DNA of 64,000 bases, from assembly GCA_037783415.1 (NCBI GenBank), contig JAZGTN010000011.1:1054001-1118000 (forward strand), read 5' to 3'. The notes under the pieces were generated by a model. It did not search any database, had not been told where the DNA came from, and worked only from the letters and a program-made list of their open reading frames with translations. Both the position numbers and the translations under genes were made by a program. The DNA is from Leptasterias polaris. Lineage: Eukaryota > Echinodermata > Asteroidea > Forcipulatida > Asteriidae. Below, in pieces: positions 49,215 through 60,000 of this stretch (its first letter is position 1; each line of letters opens with the position of its first letter).

Positions 49215-52200
49215 GTATGACCTGCTACAATCGTGAACCCTCCATCCTCCGTCCTTCATCTGGTCTGGAAGATGGATGGTTTATGATTTACACAACTACA
49301 TCCATGTATATTTATATAATGTGTTGTTAAAATGTGGGAACTTTTTAAAAAGCCATACACAAAGGGTGTCACTATTTACCGGAAAACACCGGAAAACACC
49401 GGAAAACACCGGAAAACTACCGGAAAACACCGGAAAACTACCGGAAAACACCAGAAATTACCGGAAAACACCTGAAAATACCGGACTCAGATAGAAGCAT
49501 TCCAGAAAAGCGTGAGTTTGAAATAGCACCGACACAAAAGACGGCGCGGCGGGCGTAGCTACACAGGAATACGTATACGAAGAACTGAGGAATAATTAAA
49601 CTTATCAAAGTCCTTCCTTTATCTTTCTCGATTATCAGTGCAGTTTATAAAACGTACAACTTTAATGTAAGAAGTTGCGTCGGCATTACTTTTTGTGTAC
49701 GTGTTAGTATTATTATTATTATTAGCTGTTCCGACCTTTCAGTCGGAACAGCTTTTGTTTCTGTCAAGATTAACCTTAGGTAACCATGACCCCATGTTGA
49801 CCTTTACTTCCGGGTCAACCGGAAGTGAGACCATATTTCAAGAACTACACAACCGATTTTCAAACGTTTTACAGTTATAGACTCCTTGGGCATTGGAGAT
49901 TAGCCTTGGGTAACTGTGACCCCATGTTGACCTTTACTTCCGGGTTAACCGGAAGTGGGACCCTATCTCAAAAAATTAACTGTTCTTTGTGTTCCATAGT
50001 CTACAGAGATAAGGTACAGGACTGTTTTTATACCGGTTAGTTTTGGAGCGAGGAATGGAGAGGTGATTACTGTTTCTTAATTTATGACTATGAGATTGTG
50101 TTCTTTGTTCAGGAAGCCAGCTACTAAATGTATCATCTTTAAGTAGGTTACACACAAATTTATAACAAAGTTCCTCTCTTCTATTAGCAAGGGTACAGAG
50201 TCCAAGTACAGTTAGTGATTGTTCATATCCCTTGTATTGAGATCCCTTGTATTGAGTAGCACTGCATGACTAAGGTCATTTCTCAAGGATGCACGCAATA
50301 AACAATCATATGGAAACCTTTGATAGTAAAAATCTGAAAAAAGATTTAGTCATTGGAGTAACATGTGTGCACACACTGGAAACACACACACAGTGAATAA
50401 ACAGCACTGACCTTCAGTGCGGGCCATTCCATTGTGTTAACTAGGTAATAAACAGTGACATTATACTGAGGGAACAAACACAACATCATCCAGTGGCATA
50501 CTTAACAGTATATTTATTGAATTACTGTCCTTTTATAACAACAATATATAGAATACAAAATAGAGGCAATATGTAAATGTTGAGGCTAAAATACAACTAT
50601 AAATTAGGTAACTAAATACAATAAAAAGGGAAAAATCATAGATGGCATAGATGGTTCTGGTACGGTAGGAAAATCGGTGAGAGAGACAGAAAGGAACAAA
50701 TAAAGGAAAACGCTAACCCACAAATCATTTTTATTTTATTTTCGTTTCCTATTTAAATCTCTAGACGTACGCTGAATAAAATTTGAAAAATGGGGTCTGT
50801 CAAGACAAAAACAAGTTTTTTATAGCCTTCAGTGTTGACAGTATAGTAGTTGACGAAGAGCCCGGTGTGAAGCCCGCCCTCTATCACTCTACTGACTGCC
50901 CGAAATATCACTCGACATTTAACGGTGCGGTTGCCGTCTGTTCTGTTGGTAGAAATACAGGTTGGAGACTACGGTGCGGGGGCAGCCCGTTACAATATGG
51001 TAGTCAAAGTTCGCCGCAAACACAGGTGGTGGCAGTCAGCTACTGACACAGTGTGTCATAGTGTAAGTGCATGCGGCTTGCAAGCACTATGACACACGTA
51101 CACGCGTTTCCATGTGTTTTCCGGTAGTTTCCATGTGTTTTCCGGTAGTTTCCATGTGTTTTCCGGTAGTTTCCATGTGTTTTCCGGTAGTTTACATGTG
51201 TTTTCCGGTAGAAAGATAAAGGAAGGACTTTGATAAGTTTAATTATTCCTCAGTTCTTCGTATACGTATTCCTGTGTAGCTACGCCAGCCGCGCCGTCTT
51301 GTGTCGGTGCTGTTTCAAACTCACGCTTTTCTGGAATGCTTCTACCTGAGTATTTTCCGGTGTTTTCCGGTAATTTCTGGTGTTTTCCGGTAGTTTTCCG
51401 GTAGTTTTCCGGTGTTTTCCGGTAGTTTTCCGGTGTTTTCCGGTGTTTTCCGGTAGTTTTCCGGTACTTTCTGGTGTTTTCCGGTAAATAGTGACACCGT
51501 ACACAAAGGCCCGAAGTAATAAAGTTTCATGTTTTGAACTTTCCTTTGGTGTCTAATAGTAGTTTTAGTTTGACTTGATGGTTTATTGAAAATTTTGTTT
51601 GAATTATGGCTTTTTACTAATATTAATAATACTAAAATTGTTTTGAAGAATGCACAAACTAGGTTCGTCTTTTGACCAAATATGGCACATGACCTTTAAG
51701 TACGACACGGCAGATTATCAGTGGTGTAACGCACTAGGGGCAGTGAGTGAACAGGCAAAGTAAAATAAATAACATGTTGCTCGTCCGGACTTTTAAAAAA
51801 GTTGGTGAGGGAGGTCCTTGTTATTTGTTATTTTCAAATTTTTTGTTATTTTTTTCAAGATGGCCACCATGTCTATGATGGCCGCCATATCGTATTTGAA
51901 GGTGGTTTTATGGTTCTGTATGTCCTCAAATTCTGTTTAAAGTTGCCATGTGTGTTTCTGTGTCCATTTCGATACATATTGTTATTCTTTCCAAGAGTTC
52001 TTCTTGCTTTTGCTCCAAAATTATTTTGTGTGTGGCATCACGTCCTGTGCAAAGATCTCGTACAAAAAAGAACTGTGGCAAAATGTTTCAAAGAAAATGT
52101 GGAGTTTCTCACGATTGCGTTGTGGAAATAGCATTTTTTGTAGGCCTACATGCAAGAAAGATGATGAAATTGCTCAATAAAAATGAAGGATACATTTAAA

Positions 52201-54788
52201 ATAGATCTCAATATGTAAATTGATTTCAAAGATTTAAAAAAAAAAAAAAAGTTATTTATTTTACTTGGCCTAATGGAAAATCCATAAATGTATGCTTTCA
52301 GTACATCTGATCATACCACCTTAATGTTTTCTCTTGGTAAAACATTTATGAGCCCCCCCCCCCCCCCCCCACAAGCACACACAGTCACACACAGTCACAC
52401 ACAGTCACACTAAGTACACACAGACGGAAAAATGCATCCTTGTGGAGCACTCTTTTGTTCTTTCCTTTGTCCCTGCACTTAACAGTTTCCCATAGACTTT
52501 GTACACAAATTTCCTTGTGGAGCACCCCGGTCTTTAGAAATTCCATGTGGAGTCCTTTTGTTTTCCCTTTTTTGTTTTGTCCTTGGTCTCCAGAAGGTAC
52601 CGAAAGTGAGAGCACATGAACTAGAATGAATATTTCTTTGCTCCAGCCCCTACCCAAAAAATAAACAAATTCAGCTTAATTATAGAAAAGGGGAATGTCT
52701 CATTATGCCATCGAGGATTATCTAAACCTTGCATTGTTCCACAGATTCTACAAGCAATGGTGACAATGACATCCTATTTCCCGAGTTTGAATTACTGACA
52801 GAACCAGAGGACTATGATCAGCTAGATGAGAAAGAGTCTGGTGCTACAGAGCACCAAGAAACCAAAGAGACAACAGAGGGTGATGAAGATCTTGATGTGG
52901 AAGAGTTGGAGAGCATGGCCTTGGCCGAGAGTCAAGATGACAGACAATTTGCTAAATTCCAGAAACGCATCCAACATGAGCCAGATCAGGTACAGTTCTT
53001 TATAGATCTGTGTAATTTATTATTACAGTCATAAATTTAGTCTCAAAAATATACAGTAGACAAAATGCATTATTAAAAATTTTCTTCTTTGGATTTCAGT
53101 AAAACAGTGACTTAATAAAACTTATGTAAGACAAATTTTAAAAGCTTATTCACTTAATTTAAAATAAATACAGCTAAAAAAATCATTTAACTATTCGTTT
53201 TACTTGAAATATTCCATGAAAGTTATTGTTTGGCATACTATCAATATTATATATTTCTGGTAATGAAACCAAGGATGCCGCATAAGTGAACTTAATCACT
53301 GTAGCTTACAAGCCTGAGGAAACCTGTAAACAATGTTTCATGATTACTACAAATTAAAATTTAGGCAAAAGGTCATCACAGATATCTCATACAGTAAACA
53401 CATTGCTCAAGCCCTTTCCACACTGTATCTCCCCCAGGAATACAGCCCTGGGGAGGCTTTGTACCCCATGGTTACCCCGGCGCCTTTTCACACTATCTGC
53501 TGAACGGCTGATTATCAGAAAATCAAATTGTAGTTCCTCTCTGGTTTTGTTCATGGAAACTTTCGCTCTAAACCAAAATGTTAATGTACATGTACAAAAC
53601 CAAAATTAAGAACTGTTTGCAGGGTTATTCATTTATAAATATCATTAACGTTTGCTTAATCTGTGTTGATTGTAGGTGATTCGATATGAACGTGGAGGAC
53701 ATCCACTTCTAATATCAAGAGAGAAGCGACCTCAGAAAAGCCAGATCCCATCGTGTGGCAACTGTGGCTCTGCAAGACAGTTTGAGTTTCAGGTAAAATC
53801 TACAGAGAATCTCTCTCACTCTGACTAGGTGTCGCTTGTCGGACATATCAAAAGTGGATCCCACTAAGCAGCAGCATACCGGCTGCAACATACTGACTCT
53901 TCAATCTCCAGATAAAGTAGCACTATTACCAAATTAAGAGTAAACCAACTCGATTCTTCTAATGAATACGTCCAATAATGTTTTATAAAATTCATAGTTA
54001 TTTACTCTTTAAAAACTCTATGGTTACTACATATCAGGCACTTTGTCAGCTAGCTGCCATTATTATAGCTATCGGGCTCGTCCTGAAGACCGGAGGGTTT
54101 AAATTTTCAACCTTTTCACACACAAAAATCAAATGTACCATTTCGGAAAAATTTTGAAAACAGTTCAACAATCTCCAGATAAAGCAGCACTATTATCAAA
54201 TTAAGAGTAAACCAACTCGATTCTTCTAATGAATACATCCAATAATTCAAACCCAGTGGTAGATACACTACTCACATAATGTTTTATAAAATTCATAGTT
54301 ATTTACTCTTTAAAAACCTTTATGGTTACTACATATCAGGCAGCTATAGATTATCGATCGCTTGGCCTGGATCCGGAGCCCAGAGGGTTTCAGTTTATAA
54401 CGTTTTTGCCCCAAAATTCAAATGTACAATTTTGAAAAAGGTTCAGAACAGCTTCTTAAGGATATCATGGCATATGAGCTTACCGGTGTGTACAATGTGG
54501 TTAAGAAAATGGAAATAATAACTGACAGCAGCCCTTAACTAGTTTAAGCAGTCATTCATAATAAGAGGATTCAAAATGGCTACATACATATAACATCCCC
54601 GTAATGCTTTTGTTTTGCTGGTCTAGGTTACGCCTCAACTACTCATTCATCTCGGTGTTGACAGTCTGGAGAACAGCATTGATTGGGGCACCCTCATCGT
54701 TTACACTTGCACCAAGAGTTGTGATGAAGGACCACCTTATAAGCAAGAATTCTTGTGGAAGCAGGACGTTGCAAAAAGCATAAAGTAA
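48683..54788 (+). CDS. PDCD2: Programmed cell death protein 2, complete gene span (4 exons)
   Basis: Exons at 48683-49214, 52745-52989, 53676-53792 and 54627-54788 join to 1056 nt, a 351-residue protein (human PDCD2 is 344). The N-terminal part contains LGFVEKA, PSKVGGKPAWL and the Cys pair C53/C56, the family's opening zinc-binding half. A MYND-type finger spans residues 137-174 (CAVCGC, CSKCH, YCCREHQ, GHKANC). Then comes an acidic linker and the PDCD2_C domain ending FLWKQDV. Family knowledge: PDCD2 proteins are cytosolic and nucleolar chaperones for ribosomal protein uS5 and support ribosome assembly. The start ATG at 48683 has A at -3 and G at +4, and its MAAPMG opening resembles the vertebrate MAA start. 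An in-frame ATG at 48596 is less likely because the added residues are lysine- and phenylalanine-rich and unlike the family. The gene is convergent with TRPT1. Confidence 0.95.
49724..49960. repeat. Hairpin-ended CCGGAAGT repeat inside the PDCD2 intron transposon
   Basis: AGCTGTTCCGAC, loop CTTTCA, GTCGGAACAGCT form a perfect 12-bp hairpin next to an ATT microsatellite. TTTTGTTTCTGTCAAGATT follows, then two copies of TTTACTTCCGGGT(C/T)AACCGGAAGTG about 122 bp apart. Confidence 0.65.
49976..50330 (-). mobile_element. LINE C-terminal fragment in PDCD2 intron 1
   Basis: On the minus strand the frame ends TAA at 49976. Upstream it reads GYEQSLTVLGLCTLANRREE, LCYKFVCNLLKDDTFSSWLP and NRYKNSPVPYLCRLWN. 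The YExxLxxLGLxTLxxRREELC pattern is a well-known retrotransposon C-terminal block. Confidence 0.7.
51106..51211. repeat. 21-bp tandem repeat (five copies)
   Basis: TTTCCATGTGTTTTCCGGTAG repeated with one C-to-A change in the last copy. The unit shares TTTTCCGGTA with the right arm of the surrounding transposon, so it probably arose from it. Confidence 0.75.
51501..52424. other. PDCD2 intron 1, right part
   Basis: No exon. Overlapping hydrophobic frames at 51802-52199 have no recognisable family. An 18-base C run and (ACAC/AGTC)n simple repeat close the stretch. Confidence 0.45.
52425..52612 (-). repeat. Dispersed repeat family 6, copy 2
   Basis: The reverse-complement copy just upstream of PDCD2 exon 2. 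It contains CTTGTGGAGCACTCTTTTGT and CCTTGTGGAGCACCCCGGTC. Confidence 0.65.
52745..52989 (+). CDS. PDCD2: PDCD2 exon 2 (acidic linker)
   Basis: The acceptor is CCACAG and the donor is GATCAG|GTACAG. It completes an Asp codon and encodes DILFPEFELLTEPEDYDQ, a long acidic stretch and ELESMALAESQDDRQFAKFQ. FPEFE matches the vertebrate linker before the C-terminal domain, and KFQKRIQHEPDQV matches the start of PDCD2_C. The exon ends in phase 0. Confidence 0.94.
53676..53792 (+). CDS. PDCD2: PDCD2 exon 3 (PDCD2_C domain)
   Basis: The 117-nt phase 0-0 exon follows TTGTAG and ends TTTCAG|GTAAAA. It encodes VIRYERGGHPLLISREKRPQ, then IPSCGNCGSARQFEFQ. The C-x2-C pair (CGNCG) and QFEFQ are hallmark residues of the C-terminal domain (vertebrate CPCGAKR, LEFQ). 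The following intron contains a tandem duplication of about 267 bp. Confidence 0.94.
53902..54460. repeat. Tandem duplication of about 267 bp in PDCD2 intron 3
   Basis: CAATCTCCAGATAAAG begins both halves (53902 and about 54171). Shared text includes CCAACTCGATTCTTCTAATG and GGTTACTACATATCAGGCA. The second half carries an extra 30-40 bp (CAAACCCAGTGGTAGATACA). Confidence 0.8.
54627..54788 (+). CDS. PDCD2: PDCD2 exon 4 (C-terminus, stop)
   Basis: The acceptor is GTCTAG and the stop TAA is at 54786-54788. It encodes VTPQLLIHLGVDSLENSIDW, GTLIVYTCTKSC and EFLWKQDVAKSIK. MPQLLxxL, SIDWG and EEFVWKQDV are conserved in PDCD2 from animals to yeast. A candidate AATAAA lies at 54909-54914, about 120 nt after the stop and at the edge of a SINE tail repeat. 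Confidence 0.95.
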   Translation, partial: VTPQLLIHLGVDSLENSIDWGTLIVYTCTKSCDEGPPYKQEFLWKQDVAKSIK

Positions 54789-54908
54789 TCCAAGATGTCA
54801 TCTCATCCACCAAAACCAACTGTTTTCAGTTTTAGAATAATTTTTAAAGCACATGTAAATGTGTGGTAGAATTTGAAATTTTTGGAGATTAATTCATTCA
54901 AATCATAT

Positions 54909-54914
54909 AATAAA
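54909..54914 (+). terminator. Candidate PDCD2 polyadenylation signal
   Basis: AATAAA 121 nt downstream of the PDCD2 stop. It coincides with the start of a dispersed SINE-tail sequence (AATAAACCACAAGGGAAACT), so the signal may have been supplied by the repeat. Confidence 0.4.
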
Positions 54915-54990
54915 CCACAAGGGAAACTGACTGGGTAATTTTTTTTTATATATTTACCCAGTCAGTTTTCCTTGTGGTTTATTATTTGAT
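54914..54990. repeat. Inverted pair of SINE family C tails
   Basis: CCACAAGGGAAACTGACTGG and its reverse complement CCAGTCAGTTTTCCTTGTGG flank a short AT-rich spacer, forming a palindrome at the end of PDCD2. It may be two tails inserted head to head. Confidence 0.55.
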
Positions 54991-55143
54991 AACTGATACA
55001 AAAAAAAGTTGCGGTTCCTTAAGGTGATCCCCTGGCTGCCACTTCTCTGGCTACACGGCAGTCTATGGTTACATGTAAATGGCTTCCGACTGGCATCCCC
55101 CCCCCCCCTGAACAAAGATATTGACAAACTAGGGAGACCACCA

Positions 55144-55216
55144 ATATAGGGCTAGATAGCTCAGTTGGTAGAGCGCCGGCACGTTAATCCGGAGGTCATT
55201 AGTTCAAATCCCGCTC
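55144..55216 (+). mobile_element. tRNA-Asn-like head of SINE family C
   Basis: GGCTAGA and TCTAGTC form a complete 7-bp acceptor stem around D arm, anticodon arm (loop ACGTTAA, anticodon GTT) and a TTCAAAT T-loop. The anticodon stem has one mismatch, position 33 is C not T, and the T stem does not pair. The same head with body occurs at 57207, 37631 and on the minus strand at 60475-60540, so I call it a SINE head rather than a functional tRNA gene. Confidence 0.6.
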
Positions 55217-55308
55217 TAGTCAATTTTTCTTTGCTTAACCCAAAATCATTCAAATCATCTACATGTTTTTCATGTAATAACATCAGATTTGTGTTTTATC
55301 TTAGACAG

Positions 55309-55540
55309 CATTAAAATGTAGGGTCATAGAGAGGTAATTACTCAAAAACTTAATGACCATAATTATTAACTTGGTGTGAAGCACTGCAGCATAATATAAA
55401 CTGTTTTGAGAAAGAATTCCCTTTGAAGTAATACAGTTTGGATAATATTTCACCCCAAAAAAAATTTGAATCTGAGAAGCCATTCATGCCTGAATAATTT
55501 TCTTAGATTTCTGAAGGTTGGTGTCTGTTCCAGAATGCTG
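55309..55540 (+). repeat. Dispersed repeat family 3 (copy 2)
   Basis: TAGGGTCATAGAGAGGTAAT, GAATTCCCTTTGAAGTAATA and AGATTTCTGAAGGTTGGTGT align with the copy in the GALNT7 intron. Confidence 0.6.
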
Positions 55541-55739
55541 CCGCCTGAGATGCAGTTGGTACCCGCTGTCACCTCGCTAAACGTGGATGTACTCGACATT
55601 CTTGAGAAAATATCATGACAGTTTTTTGCTATTTCAGCAAGTAGATACTTGTAGTCAGCTGAAATGTTCAGCAGTACGTTTACCCAAAAACAATCTATGA
55701 GCTGTTCAGTATTGTATACAAAGTATAAAAGTTGACATA

Positions 55740-56012
55740 TTCTTAAAGGGAGTGTACACTGTACACCTTTGGCAATTACTCCAAAAATTAATGACCATAA
55801 CAACTTACTTGGTAAAGAGCACTGGAGAGCTTTTGATATTATAAAACATTGTTAGAAACGACCTCCTTTGAAGTAATGTAATGTCATTTTTCACCCAAAA
55901 CTTCAATGACCAATTGAGCTCAAATTTGCACAGGTTCGTTATTTTATGCACAGGCCTATACCAATTTAGGATACTGGTCTTTGACAATTGCCAAAAGTGT
56001 ATTCTTGCCTTT
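55740..56012. mobile_element. MITE family 4
   Basis: Ends TTAAAGGGAGTGTACACTGT and GTGTATTCTTGCCTTTAA are imperfect inverted repeats. The interior has ACCTCCTTTGAAGTAATGTA and GACCAATTGAGCTCAAATTT. The second block recurs at 58820. Confidence 0.6.
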
Positions 56013-56919
56013 AATTTCGCATAATGATTTGTCGTATAATTTAAAACACTAATTTCTGAAACTCATGGTGATGCATTATGAATCCGATGTTACAAATATT
56101 GCTGTATCTCGTTAAACCTGAGAATTCCATAAAGAAACTTTAGTATCACCATACTAGATAGAGTCACACAGCTTTTCCATCGCTAAATATCAAACAACCT
56201 GAAATTGACAATAAAAAAAATGTGAAGAGTCAAACCTCAGTCTTAATAAAATAGCTCACTCTCTGACATGGTTCTACTTAGTAACGATGGTCTAAAAGAA
56301 ACTTGTGCTGTAGACCATGTGCCCTTTTTTTTACATCTACCGCCCTCTTTTGATATTCCTCAGGCAGTGTGCGTGCAACTCTTGTTTTGCATAAATTTGG
56401 TAATACGAGTGACATCAGAGGTTGAATAATTCAAAAAAGAATGCGTTGACATGTTTGTCTGAGATCCTGGTATTAAGCTTCTATTTAAGGTGCGGAGTGC
56501 TGTTATCACAAGGCCCTAGCCATTACTTGGTGACAATTTTTTATTTTCTCAGTAGAAGTGTAAGTTTTCCAATCTAGGTGCCTTTTATCGGAGAAACACT
56601 ACCTTGCCCTTACAAGAATGAAGTATCAGGCCAGGCAATGGAAATTATTTTCTTGTTTTTATAACCAAAACACTTTTTGATTGATATAAAAATGTGTATG
56701 TGGTCATTACAAATTCTGTTGTTTTTTTCTAAAACATCACATCTCTGACTCACACTTATGCCAAGTTCTTACCTATTCACAGATCATTCTTCTTAAGATT
56801 TATTATTACATAACGTGTAGCTCCTTTTAATAAGTTACTTTTTAGTGCACATGGAGACCAACCATTACAGTGAAAACTTCAAAATACCGTGGCAAAATAT
56901 ATATAAATGTTCAACTTAC

Positions 56920-57027
56920 GTGGACTTGTTTTAATGACGTGCTTGAAATACTGTGGATGTATAAAACCATTTGCATCCCCTGGACACAAAATCACTCCAT
57001 TTTTGGATACTTGAAATGAGAGCCCAT
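56920..57027 (-). CDS. TRPT1: TRPT1 exon (C-terminal end of KptA domain)
   Basis: The exon follows TTTGCAG and reads DGLSFQVSKNGVILCPGD, ANGFIHPQYFKHVIKTSP. It matches the vertebrate DGIPFFRSANGVILTPGN, DGFLLPKYFKEAL. The donor CAC|GTAAGT is strong, so a short C-terminal exon probably exists downstream. If the donor is ignored, the frame ends at TGA 56879-56881 after 13 more residues. Splicing to 46796 would add an 18-residue tail, but that exon fits another gene better. Confidence 0.85.
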
Positions 57028-60000
57028 CTGCAAACATACAAACCAACTATTAGGTTTTCAACTTTTATATTTTAAGTATCAAACCGCAAGGGAAACTGAC
57101 TGAGTATGTTTTGAATAATTTTAGGTGGAACATAGAAAAATTGACTTATGGGCTTCTGACTGGCAACACAAAAGATATTGACAAAATAGGGAGACCACCA
57201 ACATTAGGGCTAGATAGCTCAGTTGGTAGAGCGCTGGCACATTAATCTGGAGGTCGCAGGTTCAAGTCCCACTTTAGTCAATTTTTCTTTGCTGAACCTC
57301 CAATTTTTTTCAGAGTTTGCTTTGAATTGTTTAGCAAGCCTTGACCAACACTCTTTACTCGGGTTTGCATGCATTAGTACGACCATGCATCATTCATTAC
57401 AGTGGTATGGTGTACAGTAGACGAAGTGGCGAGGGTACACTACTCACTTAGACAATATGTACAAATGCGTTTATTAAACAAAGGGTAGGATTATCGATTG
57501 CACTGTTGGTTTTTTGTTGTATATCGAGCAATGATTACTCAGGTAATAACATCAAAAATAACATCAACTATTTCATCAGCCCTTTGGTGACACGAATACC
57601 TTGACACTGTAAAATCCGGTAAAACATAGCCATTTTGAGATATGATTGAGACACTACGATGGCACTGTTGGGTAAATCTGTCTGCACACCCAAACCCAAC
57701 AGTGCACTCCTTGTTATAGTGTCCAACATATCTCAAAAAGGCTAATTATGAGGACCCCATTGCATGCATGTTCTAAACGTTTAATGTTTATTTATTCTCA
57801 ACACAGAATGCTTTTTCTTACCACTTAATGCTTTTTCAAGATTCAAGAAGATCATCACTTCACAGGAGCGCCTCATCCCTAGAAAAGGAAAACAAATAAG
57901 TTGCTAACTGCTTGGTATAGTTGTGTGACTAGTTTCTGTCCCGACAGCTTTTGAATAAACCAACAGGTTGTAACCTGTATATTCATGCAGTTTGGGTAGC
58001 ACCATGTATATATCTACTTTGCTGTGTAGACTTGTTTTTTGAGAACTTGTCTTGCTAATTGTTCTACTGTCCCGGAGTAGATTTTGGAATTTGGGAGACT
58101 ACTTAGTTCTGAAAAGAACTCTCCTGCTTATTAACTATTACTTGGGCGGGAGCTAGGAGATCGACCGGGACTACTACTTTCAGTTAGTGGATTGAGGGGA
58201 CTTATCGTTATTAACTTCACTGCCGCAGAGTGAGTTGGTCTCAACATTTCAATGTTTCAATATCAAGGAGCTTGTACCAAAGTACCCATCCGGTGGAAAG
58301 ATTGGACCTTTCCTCCACTCAACTAAAAAGGTTTAGAAAAAGGTCAAGTCCTGAACTGACCTTTTCTAATGTTTTCCATGTCAACACGTTGTCTACATTT
58401 CAAAAACAGACAAAAATTTATATTTCATATCATTCTGATTATACAGAAATTAATGGTTCCTTCTTCAGGGTTAAATTCCCAAGATGTCATTCCCAATGGA
58501 CATTCAAATCTCCTGAGGGTAGCCCTTCTTACCAAAGAAACAAGTTGTCTTTCAAACAAAATATAATAATAATATTAATCTTAAAGGCCCTGTACACTAT
58601 TGGTAAGATCGAAAAACACAAATGTTCACAGATTCACACATAACTTACATGATTTAAAGTAAGTAATGGTAGAAAGGGTTCCTTAAAATATTTCTGCCTA
58701 AAATGCTATCGTTTCTGAGAAATTAGTAAAACAATAGTTTTTATCGCGCGCGATAATAAACTCGATGTTTGAAAAACAGAAAACACATAAGGTCTCTTTT
58801 CACTATTTTCTCGTGACCTCGATGACCAATTGAGCTCAAATTTTCACAGGTTTGTTATTTCATGTATGTGGTTGATTACACAAAACATGAACACTGTCTG
58901 TGATTATTTTGTCAGCTCTGCCAATCCTGTATAATACCTTTAAGGTAGGATTTCAAGTTTCCATAAGATTTTTAACAGTGTATTCTCTTTACTGATGTTC
59001 AGCTTAATTATTGGTAATAATTAAAGACTATTGGTAAATGTTTGAACTGATTCAATGTCATTGCTCTGTGACTTCTGGATAAAGCACCTTAGAAGAACCC
59101 AAATAATTTAATTCGTCTCGTCAAAGTTTTTAGGCAAAGCTTTCGTATGTCAAGTTTTATATTTCTTTTACAGATTGTACTCTAATATTTTAATCAATGG
59201 ACACTACTACAAACATAAATTGAACCGATTCTAACCAAAACATCTACACTTTAACCAAAGGTGATTCAATGAATCCAGCAAGACCTAAACGCTCACCACT
59301 TATCACATTACTTTCTCCAGGTTCACCCTGAGCAAAGTGAACATGCGTTCGATTCATTCGACTTAAGCCCTGCAAAAAAATAAAAACATAAAATTAACAT
59401 TTATTTAAATGTTATAGTAGATTATCATAAACTAAAATTTGTAAATAGAGTTTACTTAGATTGTTGGCCCCTACATTTTCACTACATATTGCCATCTGAA
59501 CTGTGCATAACTGGTTGAAAAGGTATGAATCTCTTGGAAGTGTTGCAGCTGCCCCAGCACTTTTTCACTTTGTAACTGAAGAATTTACACAACAGTCAGT
59601 CTTTGTCAGGTAAATCCTTTAACAGTCAGGACGACATCGTTAAGTCAATCGCTGCAAAAATATTTTACAAGTTGTCTTTGCAACAATTTTCATGTGTTGC
59701 ATTCTAACCTGTTTTTTTATGGAAGCCCAAAACTTGAGGTACGTGCCGTGAACCACCGTTGGATATTGAGATGCATCTGTGATAGGTGTCAGCTCCAAGT
59801 CCGGCAACTAAGATCAGAATTGGAAAGACAGATGTAAATGTGGATACAATTAGCGTATTAAAGTAATGTCACAATTGCATAGGGAAAGAGACCTCGGTGG
59901 GCCTAGTGGTTAAAACATCTGGTCATGGATTCCAAATCCACTCGAAATGGCTCTGGTATTTTTCAGTAGGAGGGGGGGGGGGGGGGGGGGGTGGGGGGTA

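Larger units (their letters stand above)
49355..51500. mobile_element. Long-arm inverted-repeat transposon in PDCD2 intron 1
   Basis: Left arm 49355-49630 starts GGTGTCACTATTTACCGG, holds nine or more CCGGAAAACA-type repeats, then a unique block (AGAAGCATTCCAGAAAAGCG, GGAATACGTATACGAAGAAC). The right arm 51212-51500 is its inverted copy and ends CCGGTAAATAGTGACACC. Between the arms are a CCGGAAGT-type hairpin repeat, a LINE fragment and five copies of a 21-bp GTTTCCATGTGTTTTCCGGTA unit (51106-51211). No transposase frame was recognised, and the flanking duplication is unclear. Confidence 0.65.

Noticed and set aside
51802..52199. Hydrophobic frames in PDCD2 intron 1 as a membrane-protein gene
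   Set aside because: Overlapping frames on one strand in AT-rich intron, no conserved pattern, no splice logic.
55144..55216. Functional tRNA-Asn gene
   Set aside because: The T stem does not pair, C replaces T33 and several degenerate copies with the same non-tRNA body exist, so a SINE head is more likely.
56879..56919. TRPT1 ending by read-through of the last donor
   Set aside because: Possible, but the GTAAGT donor is strong. I kept the exon end at the donor and flagged the C-terminus as uncertain.
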